This document shows, piece by piece, positions 26,027 through 33,798 of a DNA stretch of 64,000 nucleotides (its first letter is position 1; the number at the start of each line of letters is the position of its first letter). The notes beneath the pieces are model-generated. The model ran no database searches. It saw only the letters and a list, made by a program, of their open reading frames with translations, and had not been told where the DNA came from. Origin of the DNA: Virgisporangium ochraceum (GTDB taxonomy: Bacteria > Actinomycetota > Actinomycetes > Mycobacteriales > Micromonosporaceae); contig NZ_BOPH01000031.1 in NCBI RefSeq assembly GCF_016863655.1, positions 80,612-144,611 on the forward strand. Direction: 5' to 3'. A program made the position numbers and the translations under genes.

Positions 26027-27742
26027 ATGAGAACACTCATGGGACGAATGGCGGTGCTCGCGACCGCACTGGTGACGGTGGTCGCCGGTGTGACGTCGAC
26101 CGCCTGTGCCGAGACGGCCGCCGTCGACGACCCGTACTCCGTGCTGGTCTTCTCGAAGACCGCGGGGTTCCGGCACGACTCGATCGCGGTGGGCACGCAG
26201 GCGATCCGCGACCTCGGCGCGGCCAACGGCTTCTCGGTGACCGCCACCGAGGACGCGGCCGCGTTCACCGCCGCGAACCTCAACCGGTACGACGCGGTGG
26301 TGTTCCTCAACACGACCGGCGACGTGCTGAACGCCGCGCAGCAGACGGCGTTCGAGGGCTACATCGCCGCCGGCAACGGATACGTGGGGGTGCACGCGGC
26401 GGCCGACACCGAGTACGACTGGCCGTTCTACGGCAGCCTCGTCGGCGCCTACTTCCAGCAGCACCCGGCGATCCAGTCGGCGCGGGTGGTCGTCGAGGAC
26501 CGGGCGCACCCGGCCACGGCCCACCTGGGTCCACAGTGGACCCGCACCGACGAGTGGTACAGCTTCCGCACCAACCCCCGCTCGACGGCGCACGTGCTCG
26601 CGTCGCTGGACGAGTCGTCGTACTCCGGCGGCGGCATGGGCGACCACCCGATCACGTGGTGCAAGAGCGTGAACGGCGGCCGGTCGTTCTACACCGGCTT
26701 CGGGCATACCCAGGAGTCGTACGCCGACAACGCCGTACGACAGGTGCTCCTGGGAGGCATCCGCTACGCGGCCGGCCAGGCCAGCGCCGACTGCCGGCCG
26801 GAGACCGGGTACACCGCGCTGTACAACGGGTCCACCACCGGGTGGTCGCAGGCCGGTCCCGGATCGTTCACCAACGCCGACGGCACGCTCACGTCGGTCG
26901 GTGGCATGGGCATGCTGTGGTACGAGGCGTCGGAGCTCCGTTCGTACTCGCTCAAGGCCGACTGGAAGATGGCCGGCGACGACAACTCCGGCATCTTCAT
27001 CGGGTTCCCGCCGTCGAGCGACCCGTGGTCGGCGGTGAACAACGGCTACGAGATCCAGATCGACGCGACCGACGCCGCCGACCGCACCACCGGCGCGGTG
27101 TACGGGTTCAAGGGCGCCGACACGGCCGCCCGCGACGCGGCCCTCAACCCGCCGGGGGAGTGGAACACGTTCGAGCTGCTCGTCGAGGGCGAGCGGGTGC
27201 AGATCTTCCTGAACGGCGTGAAGGTGAACGACTTCACCAACACCGATCCGGTGCGCAGCCTCACGTCGGGCCACATCGGTCTGCAGAACCACGGTGCGGG
27301 CGACGACGTGTCGTTCCGGAACGTCCGCGTCAAGGCACTGGGCGGAACGAACCCGCAGCCCGGCCCGGGACCGGTGCGCGGCATCAACGGCAAGTGCATG
27401 GACGTCAGCGGCGCCAACACCGCCGACGGCACCCAGATCCAGCTATGGACGTGCAACAACACCAACGCCCAGGTCTGGACCCGCACCGGCCAGACGATCC
27501 GCGCGCTCGGCAAGTGCCTCGACGTCTCCGGCGGCGGCACGGCCAACGGCACGCGGGTGCAGCTGTGGACCTGCAACAACTCCGGCGCGCAGAACTGGGT
27601 CGTCGAGTCGAACGGGGCGGTGCGCAACCCGCAGTCGAACCGGTGCCTCGAGTCACCGGGCGGCCAGACCGGTGACGGAACGGCCCTGCGGATCTGGGAC
27701 TGCAACGGCGGCGCCAACCAGCGCTGGGTGTTCCCCACCTAG
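26027..27742 (+). CDS. Secreted ThuA-like / DUF1080 (3-keto-disaccharide hydrolase) / ricin-B lectin protein
   Basis: A 571-residue exported protein. Signal peptide about 1-28. A ThuA-like glutamine-amidotransferase-fold domain (about 35-255) starts VLVFSKTAGFRHDSI and contains GYVGVHAAADTEYDWPF. A DUF1080 beta-sandwich (about 262-440) has GYTALYNGSTTGW and DDNSGIFIGFP; this family includes 3-keto-disaccharide hydrolases that cleave 3-oxidised glycosides. A ricin-B lectin (about 450-571) completes it. GGGGAGG six bases upstream selects ATG 26027 over 26006. It is only 17 bases downstream of the dehydrogenase gene, so both secreted proteins are made together. Confidence 0.9.
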   Translation: MRTLMGRMAVLATALVTVVAGVTSTACAETAAVDDPYSVLVFSKTAGFRHDSIAVGTQAIRDLGAANGFSVTATEDAAAFTAANLNRYDAVVFLNTTGDVLNAAQQTAFEGYIAAGNGYVGVHAAADTEYDWPFYGSLVGAYFQQHPAIQSARVVVEDRAHPATAHLGPQWTRTDEWYSFRTNPRSTAHVLASLDESSYSGGGMGDHPITWCKSVNGGRSFYTGFGHTQESYADNAVRQVLLGGIRYAAGQASADCRPETGYTALYNGSTTGWSQAGPGSFTNADGTLTSVGGMGMLWYEASELRSYSLKADWKMAGDDNSGIFIGFPPSSDPWSAVNNGYEIQIDATDAADRTTGAVYGFKGADTAARDAALNPPGEWNTFELLVEGERVQIFLNGVKVNDFTNTDPVRSLTSGHIGLQNHGAGDDVSFRNVRVKALGGTNPQPGPGPVRGINGKCMDVSGANTADGTQIQLWTCNNTNAQVWTRTGQTIRALGKCLDVSGGGTANGTRVQLWTCNNSGAQNWVVESNGAVRNPQSNRCLESPGGQTGDGTALRIWDCNGGANQRWVFPT

Positions 27743-27753
27743 CGCCCACAGAC

Positions 27754-27797
27754 CCGGGTGAGCGGGGTCGCGACGCCGACCGGCCCCGCTCACCCGG
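27754..27797. terminator. Hairpin terminator between the DUF1080 gene and a decayed gene
   Basis: Perfect 14-bp arms, CCGGGTGAGCGGGG (27754-27767) and its complement (27784-27797), with a 16-nt loop, lie 12 bases after the DUF1080 gene stop. The right arm contains the stop codon of the decayed minus-strand gene, so it may serve both directions. Confidence 0.85.
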
Positions 27798-28182
27798 CCA
27801 GTTCGCGCAGCACCGCCAGCAGACGCTCGTCCCCGGTCACGCCGGTCGTGCCGAACGAGCCCTCCTCGACGTTGTGCCGGCACGCGCGGCGACGAGCGTG
27901 CCGATCAGGCGGACCAGCTCCGTGTAGTCGCCGCGCCAGCCGTGCACCAGGTGGCTGGCCGGGTACAGCGCGTCGAGGCGGGCCTCCGGGTTTGCCGGCG
28001 CGCAGCAGCGTGGTGAGCAGCGTGAGGCGGTCGTCGACGCGGTCGCCGAGGCCGTGGTCGATGGCGCGGGCCGGGCCGTCGGCCTCCGGCGCGGCGCGGC
28101 CTTCGTCGGCCAGTTCGGAGAGCTCGCGGACGGCGCCGATGAGCGAGTCGGTGCTGAAACCGGCCCTGGCACGGGTCCAGGA
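27790..28182 (-). pseudogene. Decayed gene with compensating frameshifts
   Basis: On the minus strand an open frame of 131 codons has no start codon (TGA at 28183-28185 precedes it). It begins plausibly ([21 protein letters not shown], then [22 protein letters not shown]). Protein-like sequence then moves to another frame for about 37 residues ([35 protein letters not shown]) and returns to the first frame for HNVEEGSFGTTGVTGDERLL and the stop. The shifts lie near 27990 (one extra base in CAAAC) and near 27870. I do not recognise the family. Sequencing error is the alternative, but the missing start argues for decay. Confidence 0.6.
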
Positions 28183-28217
28183 TCATGCCGGACTTTTGCT
28201 GGCCTGATGGACCGCCT

Positions 28218-28341
28218 AGCATGGGACCCGGTACCGGTCCGGTGCGAAGGGGAGGCGCAGTCCCCGCCGGCTGGCGATTGCATGTCCGTCGCAGGTCTCC
28301 TCGCGCCTGATGCTTTGTCACCAACCGTCAGAGGAGCTTTG
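28218..28341 (+). promoter_or_regulatory. Structured 5' leader, candidate translational riboswitch
   Basis: Just before the TIM-barrel gene, several short helices can form: a closing stem AGCAT (28218-28222)/ATGCT (28310-28314); hairpin GGACC (28224-28228)/GGTCC (28236-28240); hairpin GGGGA (28249-28253)/TCCCC (28261-28265) with loop GGCGCAG; and GCGA (28274-28277)/TCGC (28289-28292). The loop bases GGCGC (28254-28258) are complementary to GCGCC (28303-28307), giving a pseudoknot. CTCCTC (28297-28302) is complementary to the ribosome-binding site GAGGAG (28331-28336), so it could mask it. I could not match it to a known class. It resembles cobalamin riboswitches only in a short GGTGCGAA stretch. 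Confidence 0.45.
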
Positions 28342-29346
28342 ATGGCGCGTCCGATCACGTTGTTCACCGGCCAGTGGGCCGACCTGCCGTTCGAAGAGGT
28401 GTGCCGGCATGCCTCCGAGTGGGGCTACGACGGCCTGGAGATCGCCTGCTGGGGCGACCACTTCGAGGTCGACAAGGCGCTGTCCGACGAGTCCTACGTC
28501 GACCGCAAGCTGGAGACGCTCGCGAAGTACAACCTGCACGTCTACGCGATCTCCAACCACCTGGTGGGCCAGGCGGTCTGCGACCACCCGATCGACGAAC
28601 GGCACCAGGGCATCCTGCCGGCCCGCATCTGGGGCGACGGCGAGCCCGAAGGCGTGCGCCAGCGCGCCGCCGAGGACATCAAGGACACCGCCCGCGCCGC
28701 CGCCAAGCTCGGCGTGCGCACCGTGGTGGGCTTCACCGGCTCGTCGATCTGGCACACCGTGGCCATGTTCCCGCCGGTGCCCACGTCGATGATCGACAAG
28801 GGCTACGAGGACTTCGCCAACCGGTGGAACCCGATCCTCGACGTGTTCGACGAGGTGGGCGTGCGCTTCGCGCACGAGGTGCACCCGAGCGAGATCGCCT
28901 ACGACTACTACACCGCCCAGCGCACGCTGGAGGCTATCGGTCACCGCGAGGCGTTCGGGCTCAACTGGGACCCGTCGCACTTCGTGTGGCAGGAGCTCGA
29001 CCCGGTGAACTTCATCTTCGACTTCGCCGACCGCATCTACCACGTCGACTGCAAGGACGCGAAGGTCCGTACCGGCGACGGCCGCCGCGGCCGGTTGAGC
29101 TCGCACCTGCCCTGGGCCGACATGCGCCGCGGCTGGGACTTCGTGTCCACCGGCCACGGCGACGTGCCGTGGGAGGACTGCTTCCGCGCCCTGAACGCGA
29201 TCGGCTACGACGGCCCGATCTCGATCGAGTGGGAGGACGCCGGCATGGACCGCCTCGTCGGCGCCAAGGAGGCCGTCGAGTTCGTCCGCCGCCTGGCCTT
29301 CGACCCGCCGTCGGCCGCGTTCGACGCCGCGTTCTCGTCCAGCTGA
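28342..29346 (+). CDS. TIM-barrel sugar phosphate isomerase/epimerase-like enzyme (AP_endonuc_2)
   Basis: A 334-residue cytosolic xylose-isomerase-like TIM barrel. The divalent-metal ligands are visible in order: [11 protein letters not shown] (Glu near 175), [10 protein letters not shown] (Asp/His near 215), HVDCKDAK near 235 and ISIEWEDAG (Glu near 296). Relatives isomerise or epimerise keto-sugars, inososes or 3-keto-glycosides. ATG 28342 is preceded by GAGGAG at 28331-28336. Its long leader can fold into a structure that could mask this site. It ends the sugar locus, and a CGATCTTG hairpin separates it from the convergent deacetylase. Confidence 0.9.
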   Translation: MARPITLFTGQWADLPFEEVCRHASEWGYDGLEIACWGDHFEVDKALSDESYVDRKLETLAKYNLHVYAISNHLVGQAVCDHPIDERHQGILPARIWGDGEPEGVRQRAAEDIKDTARAAAKLGVRTVVGFTGSSIWHTVAMFPPVPTSMIDKGYEDFANRWNPILDVFDEVGVRFAHEVHPSEIAYDYYTAQRTLEAIGHREAFGLNWDPSHFVWQELDPVNFIFDFADRIYHVDCKDAKVRTGDGRRGRLSSHLPWADMRRGWDFVSTGHGDVPWEDCFRALNAIGYDGPISIEWEDAGMDRLVGAKEAVEFVRRLAFDPPSAAFDAAFSSS

Positions 29347-29358
29347 CCCACCCTGTCG

Positions 29359-29412
29359 CGCGATCTTGGACTCCCGTACACGCTATAGCGTGCCTGGGAG
29401 TCCAAGATCGCG
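29359..29412. terminator. Nested hairpin between convergent genes (CGATCTTG family, copy 2)
   Basis: A 17-bp perfect outer stem, CGCGATCTTGGACTCCC (29359-29375) with its complement (29396-29412), encloses a 14-bp self-complementary core CACGCTATAGCGTG (29379-29392). It fills most of the 72-bp gap between the convergent TIM-barrel and deacetylase genes, so it may terminate both. Confidence 0.8.
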
Positions 29413-29418
29413 GAGAAG

Positions 29419-30126
29419 CTAGCGGTGTTCGGGCAGGGTGAAGCGGTAGCCCTGCGCGCGGAGCAGGGGGATTGTCCGTTCTACCGCTTCCACCGTCTGG
29501 CTGCGGTCGCCGCCGCCGTCGTGCATCAGGACCACGGCACCGGAAGTGATGCCGTCCATCAGGCGGCGGACCAGCTCGTCGGTGCCCGGGGGCTCCCAGT
29601 CGGAGATCGCGAGGCGCCAGCCCAGCGGCTGCATCCCCAGCCCGGCCGCGACCGTCGGGGTCTCACCCCAGCTGCCGTACGGCGCCCGGAAGTACGGGAT
29701 GTGGGCGCGCGGCACCGCGGCGCGGATCGCGGCGTTCGTGGCGAGCAGGTCGGCCCGGATCTGCTCGGGCGTGGCGGTGCCGAGGTCGTCGTGCTGGAGG
29801 CTGTGGTTGCACAACACGTGCCCCTCGGCCACGATGCGGCGCACCAGCGCCGGGTACTCGCGGGCATGGTTGCCCTGCACGCAGAACACGGCCCGTACCC
29901 GGTGCGCCTTCAGCACGGCGAGCAGCCGTGGCGTGTCTACGGGGTTGGGGCCGTCGTCGAACGTGTAGCTGACCACGGTGCCGTGGCCGCGGGCGGTGTC
30001 GACGATCGTCGGGGTGGGGCGGCCGCCGGCGGAGCCGGGCGTGGCGGTGCCGAGGATCAGGCCGGCGGCGAACAGCGGCGCGGCGAGGTGCCGCAGGCGG
30101 ACGGTGCGGTGACGGGTGGCGGACAC
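29419..30126 (-). CDS. Secreted polysaccharide deacetylase (NodB domain)
   Basis: A 235-residue exported carbohydrate esterase 4 protein. A signal peptide (about 1-33) precedes the NodB fold. Motif 1 is SYTFDDGPNP (catalytic Asp and metal Asp) near 53, motif 2 is NHSLQHDDL (two metal His) near 108, motif 3 is FRAPYGSW near 147, and later motifs are WRLAISDWEPPG and VVLMHDGGG. It would remove N-acetyl groups from peptidoglycan or chitin-like polymers. It stands alone. CGAAA-type palindromes at 30172-30198 lie in its promoter region. Confidence 0.92.
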   Translation of the reverse strand: MSATRHRTVRLRHLAAPLFAAGLILGTATPGSAGGRPTPTIVDTARGHGTVVSYTFDDGPNPVDTPRLLAVLKAHRVRAVFCVQGNHAREYPALVRRIVAEGHVLCNHSLQHDDLGTATPEQIRADLLATNAAIRAAVPRAHIPYFRAPYGSWGETPTVAAGLGMQPLGWRLAISDWEPPGTDELVRRLMDGITSGAVVLMHDGGGDRSQTVEAVERTIPLLRAQGYRFTLPEHR

Positions 30127-30171
30127 GGGTGGGTCCCTTCAACGGCGGGCGGCCAGGGGGAGGCGTCCGTC

Positions 30172-30198
30172 GAAAGTTTCAGGCCGCGTTTCGAAACG
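30172..30198. promoter_or_regulatory. Paired CGAAA/TTTCG palindromes upstream of the deacetylase
   Basis: GAAAGTTTC (30172-30180) and CGTTTCGAAACG (30187-30198, a perfect 12-bp palindrome) lie 46-72 bp before the deacetylase start. On the gene's strand the first reads TGAAACTTTCG, one base from the CGAAACTTTCG box I recall from xylanase promoters in Streptomyces, where ROK/LacI-type regulators bind. Operator function here is inferred. Confidence 0.6.
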
Positions 30199-30245
30199 TG
30201 AGGTGACCGTAGGGGCGCGGCCCACCCGCAGTCAAGTGACAGACG

Positions 30246-31139
30246 TCAATCGCCGGGGAGCAGCGCGAGGAACCGCGCCAGCACCGGCGACGCGTCGTCC
30301 GAGCACCACATGGCGGCCGAGACCACCGGCTGGTCGGCGTCGCGCAGGCCGACGTAGGCCAGCCCCTCGGTGCGCAGCATCCGCGTCGACTCCGGCACCA
30401 GCGCCACCCCGAGCCCGGCCGCGACCAGCGTCAGCAGCGCGCCGAGCTCACCGGCGTAGCGCACCGTGCGCGGGGCGAACCCGCCGCGCTCGCACATCGC
30501 CGCCAGGCTGTCGTGCCAGGACGCGCAGACCTCGCGGCCGAGCATCAGCAGCGTCTGCCCGGCGAGGTCGGACATCGCGACGTCCGCGGCACCGGCCGTC
30601 CCGTGGGAGAGCGGCGCCGCCACCACGATCCGTTCCGTGGCGAGCGTGCGCATCGCGAGTGCCGGCTGTCCACAGTCGACCGCGCCGAGCGTGCTGAGGA
30701 ACGCCACGTCGACCAGGTCGTCGCGCAGCGGCTGGCCCAGAATGCCCATCGGCAGCTCGCGCAGGCTCAGCTCGACCTCCGGCGCGATCCGCTCGAACGC
30801 GGCCAACGCCGCGAGGAACGGCTGCGACGACGCCGTCGGGTGGTAGCCGACCCGCAGCCGGCCCTGCTCGCCGCGCCGCGCCCGCTCGGCCACCGACTCG
30901 GCCGTGCGCGCCTGCGACAGCGTTCGCCGCGCCTCCACCAGGAAGAGCCGGCCGGCCTCGCTCAGGCTGGTGCGCCGCTTCGACCGCACCAGCAGGTCGA
31001 CGCCGAGCGCCGACTCCAGCCGCAGGATCTGCTGCGACAGGGCCGGCTGCGCCACGTGGAGCCGCTGCGCCGCGCGTCCGAAATGCAGTTCCTCCGCGAC
31101 CGCGACGAACGCCTCCAGGTGCCGCAGCTCGAACTTCAT
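30246..31139 (-). CDS. LysR-family transcriptional regulator
   Basis: A 297-residue LysR protein. The N-terminal helix-turn-helix reads LRHLEAFVAVAEELHFGRAAQRLHV and SQQILRLESALGVDLLVRSKRR (shown in pieces), followed by a linker helix and a two-lobed co-inducer domain (about 90-290). It is divergent from an SDR/MFS operon with a 70-bp shared promoter holding a T-N11-A motif at 31157-31169, the usual LysR arrangement, so it most likely controls that operon in response to a small aromatic or redox-active compound. Confidence 0.92.
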   Translation of the reverse strand: MKFELRHLEAFVAVAEELHFGRAAQRLHVAQPALSQQILRLESALGVDLLVRSKRRTSLSEAGRLFLVEARRTLSQARTAESVAERARRGEQGRLRVGYHPTASSQPFLAALAAFERIAPEVELSLRELPMGILGQPLRDDLVDVAFLSTLGAVDCGQPALAMRTLATERIVVAAPLSHGTAGAADVAMSDLAGQTLLMLGREVCASWHDSLAAMCERGGFAPRTVRYAGELGALLTLVAAGLGVALVPESTRMLRTEGLAYVGLRDADQPVVSAAMWCSDDASPVLARFLALLPGD

Positions 31140-31156
31140 GCGTGCACGTTATCAAG

Positions 31157-31169
31157 TCATCCCGAATGA
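31157..31169. promoter_or_regulatory. LysR-type T-N11-A site
   Basis: TCAT-CCCGA-ATGA (31157-31169) lies midway between the divergent LysR and SDR genes and is flanked by ATCAA (31151-31155) and TTGAT (31174-31178), a second inverted pair. The geometry fits a LysR recognition and activation site; binding is inferred. Confidence 0.55.
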
Positions 31170-31209
31170 GTCTTTGATCGTATGAACTGCGGCTCCTAGC
31201 GTCGACCGC

Positions 31210-31947
31210 ATGGAACTCACTAACAAGGTCGCGCTGGTCACCGGCTCCACCGGCGGCATCGGCGCCGCGATCGCCCGCGGGCTCGCCGCGGCCGGCGCGG
31301 CGGTCGTCGTGGTCGGGCGGCGCGAGGAGGAGGGCGCGGCCGTCGCCAAGGAGCTTCCGCGGGCGACGTTCGTCGCCGCGGACCTGACCCGACGGGACGC
31401 GCGTCAGCGCGCCATCGACGCGGCGCTGGACCACTTCGGCGGCCTCGACATCCTCGTCAACAACGCGGCGGCCAACGCGCTCGGCCCAGCGATCCAGGGC
31501 ACCGAGGAGGACTTCGACCGGCTCGTCGCGCTGAACTACCGGGCCGCGTTCTTCCTGACCCAGGCCGCACTGCCGGCACTGATCGCGAGCGGCGCCGGCC
31601 GGGTGGTCAACGTCAGTTCGATCGGCACGATCAAGACGTTCGCCGGCGGGGCGATCTACAACTCGACGAAGGCGGCCCTGGACAACCTGACCCGCACCTG
31701 GGCGCAGGAGCACGGCCCCGACGGCGTGCGGGTCAACTCGGTCAACCCGGGCATCGTCGTCGACGGTCCGATGTCGGCACCGGTGCAGGCGTTCCTCGAC
31801 CTCGAGCGCGACGTGGTCCCCACGATCCCGGCCCGGCGGCCGGCCACCGCCGCCGACGTCGCGGCCGTCGTCACGTTCCTGGCGGGACCGGGTGCGGACT
31901 ACCTGAACGGCGTGATCCTCCCGCTCGACGGCGGCCTCACGGCGTGA
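31210..31947 (+). CDS. Short-chain dehydrogenase/reductase (SDR)
   Basis: A 245-residue classical SDR. The cofactor motif TGSTGGIG is near 11, with GRREEE after beta-2 suggesting NADP preference. NNAA is near 88, the catalytic Ser in VVNVSSIG near 136, and the catalytic Tyr/Lys in YNSTK near 150. It ends LPLDGGLTA as usual for the family. ATG 31210 is the start. Its stop overlaps the MFS start (GTGA 31944-31947), so reductase and pump are co-expressed, probably under the divergent LysR; together they suggest modification and export of one toxic compound. Confidence 0.92.
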   Translation: MELTNKVALVTGSTGGIGAAIARGLAAAGAAVVVVGRREEEGAAVAKELPRATFVAADLTRRDARQRAIDAALDHFGGLDILVNNAAANALGPAIQGTEEDFDRLVALNYRAAFFLTQAALPALIASGAGRVVNVSSIGTIKTFAGGAIYNSTKAALDNLTRTWAQEHGPDGVRVNSVNPGIVVDGPMSAPVQAFLDLERDVVPTIPARRPATAADVAAVVTFLAGPGADYLNGVILPLDGGLTA

Positions 31948-33299
31948 GCCGCGTGAGCCGCGGCCCCGCGTTGGCGGTGCTGTGCGTCGTGCAGTTCATG
32001 GTGGTCCTCGACAGCACGATCACCACCGTCGCGCTCGACGCGGTCCGCGCCGACCTCGGCGCCGACGAGCGCACCCTGCAGTACGTCCTGTCCCTGTACG
32101 CCGTGACGTTCGGCGGGCTGCTCCTGCTCGCCGGGCGGGTCGGTGACCTCGCCGGCCGGCGGCGCGTGTTCCGCCTCGGCGCCGCCGCGTTCACGGGCGC
32201 GTCGCTGCTGTGCGCGGCGGCGCCGACCCTGCCGGTGCTCCTGGCCGGGCGGGCGGCGCAGGGCGCCGGCGCCGCCTTCGCCTCGGCGACGGCGTTCGCC
32301 CTGGTGCTGGAGCTGTTCCCGGAACCGGCGGGACGGCACCGGGCCATCGGGGTCTGGTCGGCGCTCGGCGCGTCCGGCGCGGCGGCCGGGCTGATCCTCG
32401 GCGGGGTGCTCACCGACCTCGCCGGGTGGCCGCTGGTGTTCGCGGTGAACGGCCCGCCCGGGGCGGTCGCGGTGCTGCTGGCCGGCCGGCTGCTGCCGCC
32501 GGGTCGGGCTCAGCGGGTCCCGCTGGATGTTCCCGGCGCGATCACCGCGACGGCCGCGACCGCGACGCTGGTCTTCGCGGTGACCCGCGGCCCGGCCGGC
32601 GCCCTCCTCGCGGTGGCCGCGGTGTTGTTCGTGGCGTTCGTGCTGATCGAGGCGCGTGCACCGGACCCGCTGCTGCCGCTGCCGATGATCACCCGGGGAC
32701 CGTTGCCGGTCGCCGCGGTGGCGCTCGGGTGCCTCGCGGCCGTGATCGGCAGCCAGGGCTTCTTCCTGGTGCTCCACCTGCAGCGGATTCTCGGGTTCGG
32801 CCCGGCGGCCACGGGTCTGGCGATCGCGCCGGCCGCGGTGCTGGCGTTCGTCGGGAGCACGGTCGCGGCGCGGCTGGCGGGCCGCGTTCCGGCGCGGGTC
32901 CTCGTGGTGACCGGGCTGCTGCTGGTCGCCGTGGCGCAACTGCTGCTCGGCCGGTTGGGGGAGTACGTGCCCGACCTGCTGCCCGGGCTGCTCCTGTTCG
33001 GGGTCGGGCTGGGCGTCGCGTTCGTCGGCACGACGGTCCTGGGTACCGCCGAGGTCGCCGATGGACGCGCGTCCGGGGTCCTGAACACCGCCCAGCAGGT
33101 GGGGCTGGCGGTGGGCGTGGCGGTGCTGGTGGGCGCGACGACGGTCGCCGGCACCGCGGACCCGGCCGCGCTGGCCCGCGGGTACGGCGCCGGGCTGCGA
33201 CTGGGCGCGCTCGTCGCCGTGACCGGCGTGGCGGTGGTGCTGCTCAGCGCGGGAGTGCGGACTCCACGGCGCCGACCAGTGCGGGGTCGTCGGGCGTGA
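31944..33299 (+). CDS. MFS efflux transporter (DHA2-like)
   Basis: A 451-residue membrane transporter with about 12-14 helices. Motif A is GRVGDLAGRRRVF near 65 between helices 2 and 3, and helix 1 carries the VVLDSTITTVALD motif characteristic of the drug:H+ antiporter-2 family. The GTG start at 31944 overlaps the SDR stop. Its last 56 bases overlap, on the opposite strand, the 3' end of the glutathione peroxidase gene. The compound exported is unknown. Confidence 0.9.
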   Translation: MSRVSRGPALAVLCVVQFMVVLDSTITTVALDAVRADLGADERTLQYVLSLYAVTFGGLLLLAGRVGDLAGRRRVFRLGAAAFTGASLLCAAAPTLPVLLAGRAAQGAGAAFASATAFALVLELFPEPAGRHRAIGVWSALGASGAAAGLILGGVLTDLAGWPLVFAVNGPPGAVAVLLAGRLLPPGRAQRVPLDVPGAITATAATATLVFAVTRGPAGALLAVAAVLFVAFVLIEARAPDPLLPLPMITRGPLPVAAVALGCLAAVIGSQGFFLVLHLQRILGFGPAATGLAIAPAAVLAFVGSTVAARLAGRVPARVLVVTGLLLVAVAQLLLGRLGEYVPDLLPGLLLFGVGLGVAFVGTTVLGTAEVADGRASGVLNTAQQVGLAVGVAVLVGATTVAGTADPAALARGYGAGLRLGALVAVTGVAVVLLSAGVRTPRRRPVRGRRA

Positions 33300-33738
33300 C
33301 GCGCGGGCCGAACCGCGCGGTGACCTGGCCGCCCGGCGCCACGAGGAACTTCTCGAAGTTCCAGCGGACGTCGCCGGTGTAGCCCTCCGCGTCGGGAACC
33401 TCGACGAGGCCCTCGTACAGCGGGTGCCGGCCGTCGCCGTTCACCTCGACCTTCTCGGTCATCGGGAACGTGACGCCGTAGGTGGCGCTGCAGAACTCGG
33501 CGATCTCCTCGGCGGTTCCCGGCTCCTGGCCCATGAACTGGTTGCAGGGCACGCCCAGGACGGTGAAGCCGCGCTCGGCGTACTGCTTCTGCAGCGCCTC
33601 CAGGCCGTGGTACTGCGGCGTCAGCCCGCACTTCGAGGCCACGTTGACGACCAGGACGGCCCGGTCCTGGAGCCCGCCCAGGTCGAACGGCTTGCCCTGC
33701 AGGTCGTGGATCGCCACGCCGTAGATGTTCTGTGCCAC
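33244..33738 (-). CDS. Glutathione peroxidase-family thiol peroxidase
   Basis: A 164-residue thioredoxin-fold peroxidase. The peroxidatic Cys is in NVASKCGLTPQY near 36 (Cys, not selenocysteine). The Gln of the tetrad is in CNQFMGQEPG near 72 and the Trp in WNFEKFLV near 127. Bacterial enzymes of this type usually use thioredoxin, not glutathione. The second Cys for that route may be the one in VPCNQF. The 3' end overlaps the MFS gene by 56 bases in antisense. Peroxide defence next to an SDR/MFS operon may be coincidental. Confidence 0.9.
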   Translation of the reverse strand: MAQNIYGVAIHDLQGKPFDLGGLQDRAVLVVNVASKCGLTPQYHGLEALQKQYAERGFTVLGVPCNQFMGQEPGTAEEIAEFCSATYGVTFPMTEKVEVNGDGRHPLYEGLVEVPDAEGYTGDVRWNFEKFLVAPGGQVTARFGPRVTPDDPALVGAVESALPR

Positions 33739-33798
33739 GCCGGCAAATCTATACCGGCGTGGTCGGCACCGCCCACGAGGTCGCCGGCCGGCAACCCG

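Noticed and set aside
28200..28341. Cobalamin riboswitch
   Set aside because: GGTGCGAA and a nearby CAGTCCCCGC recall the cobalamin core, but the conserved CCGC-ACTG segment and the larger P1-P3 layout are missing, and the downstream gene has no link to B12.
30113..30697. Plus-strand open frame across the deacetylase promoter and LysR gene
   Set aside because: Arg/Pro/Ala low-complexity translation with no domain; it is a shadow of the LysR gene.
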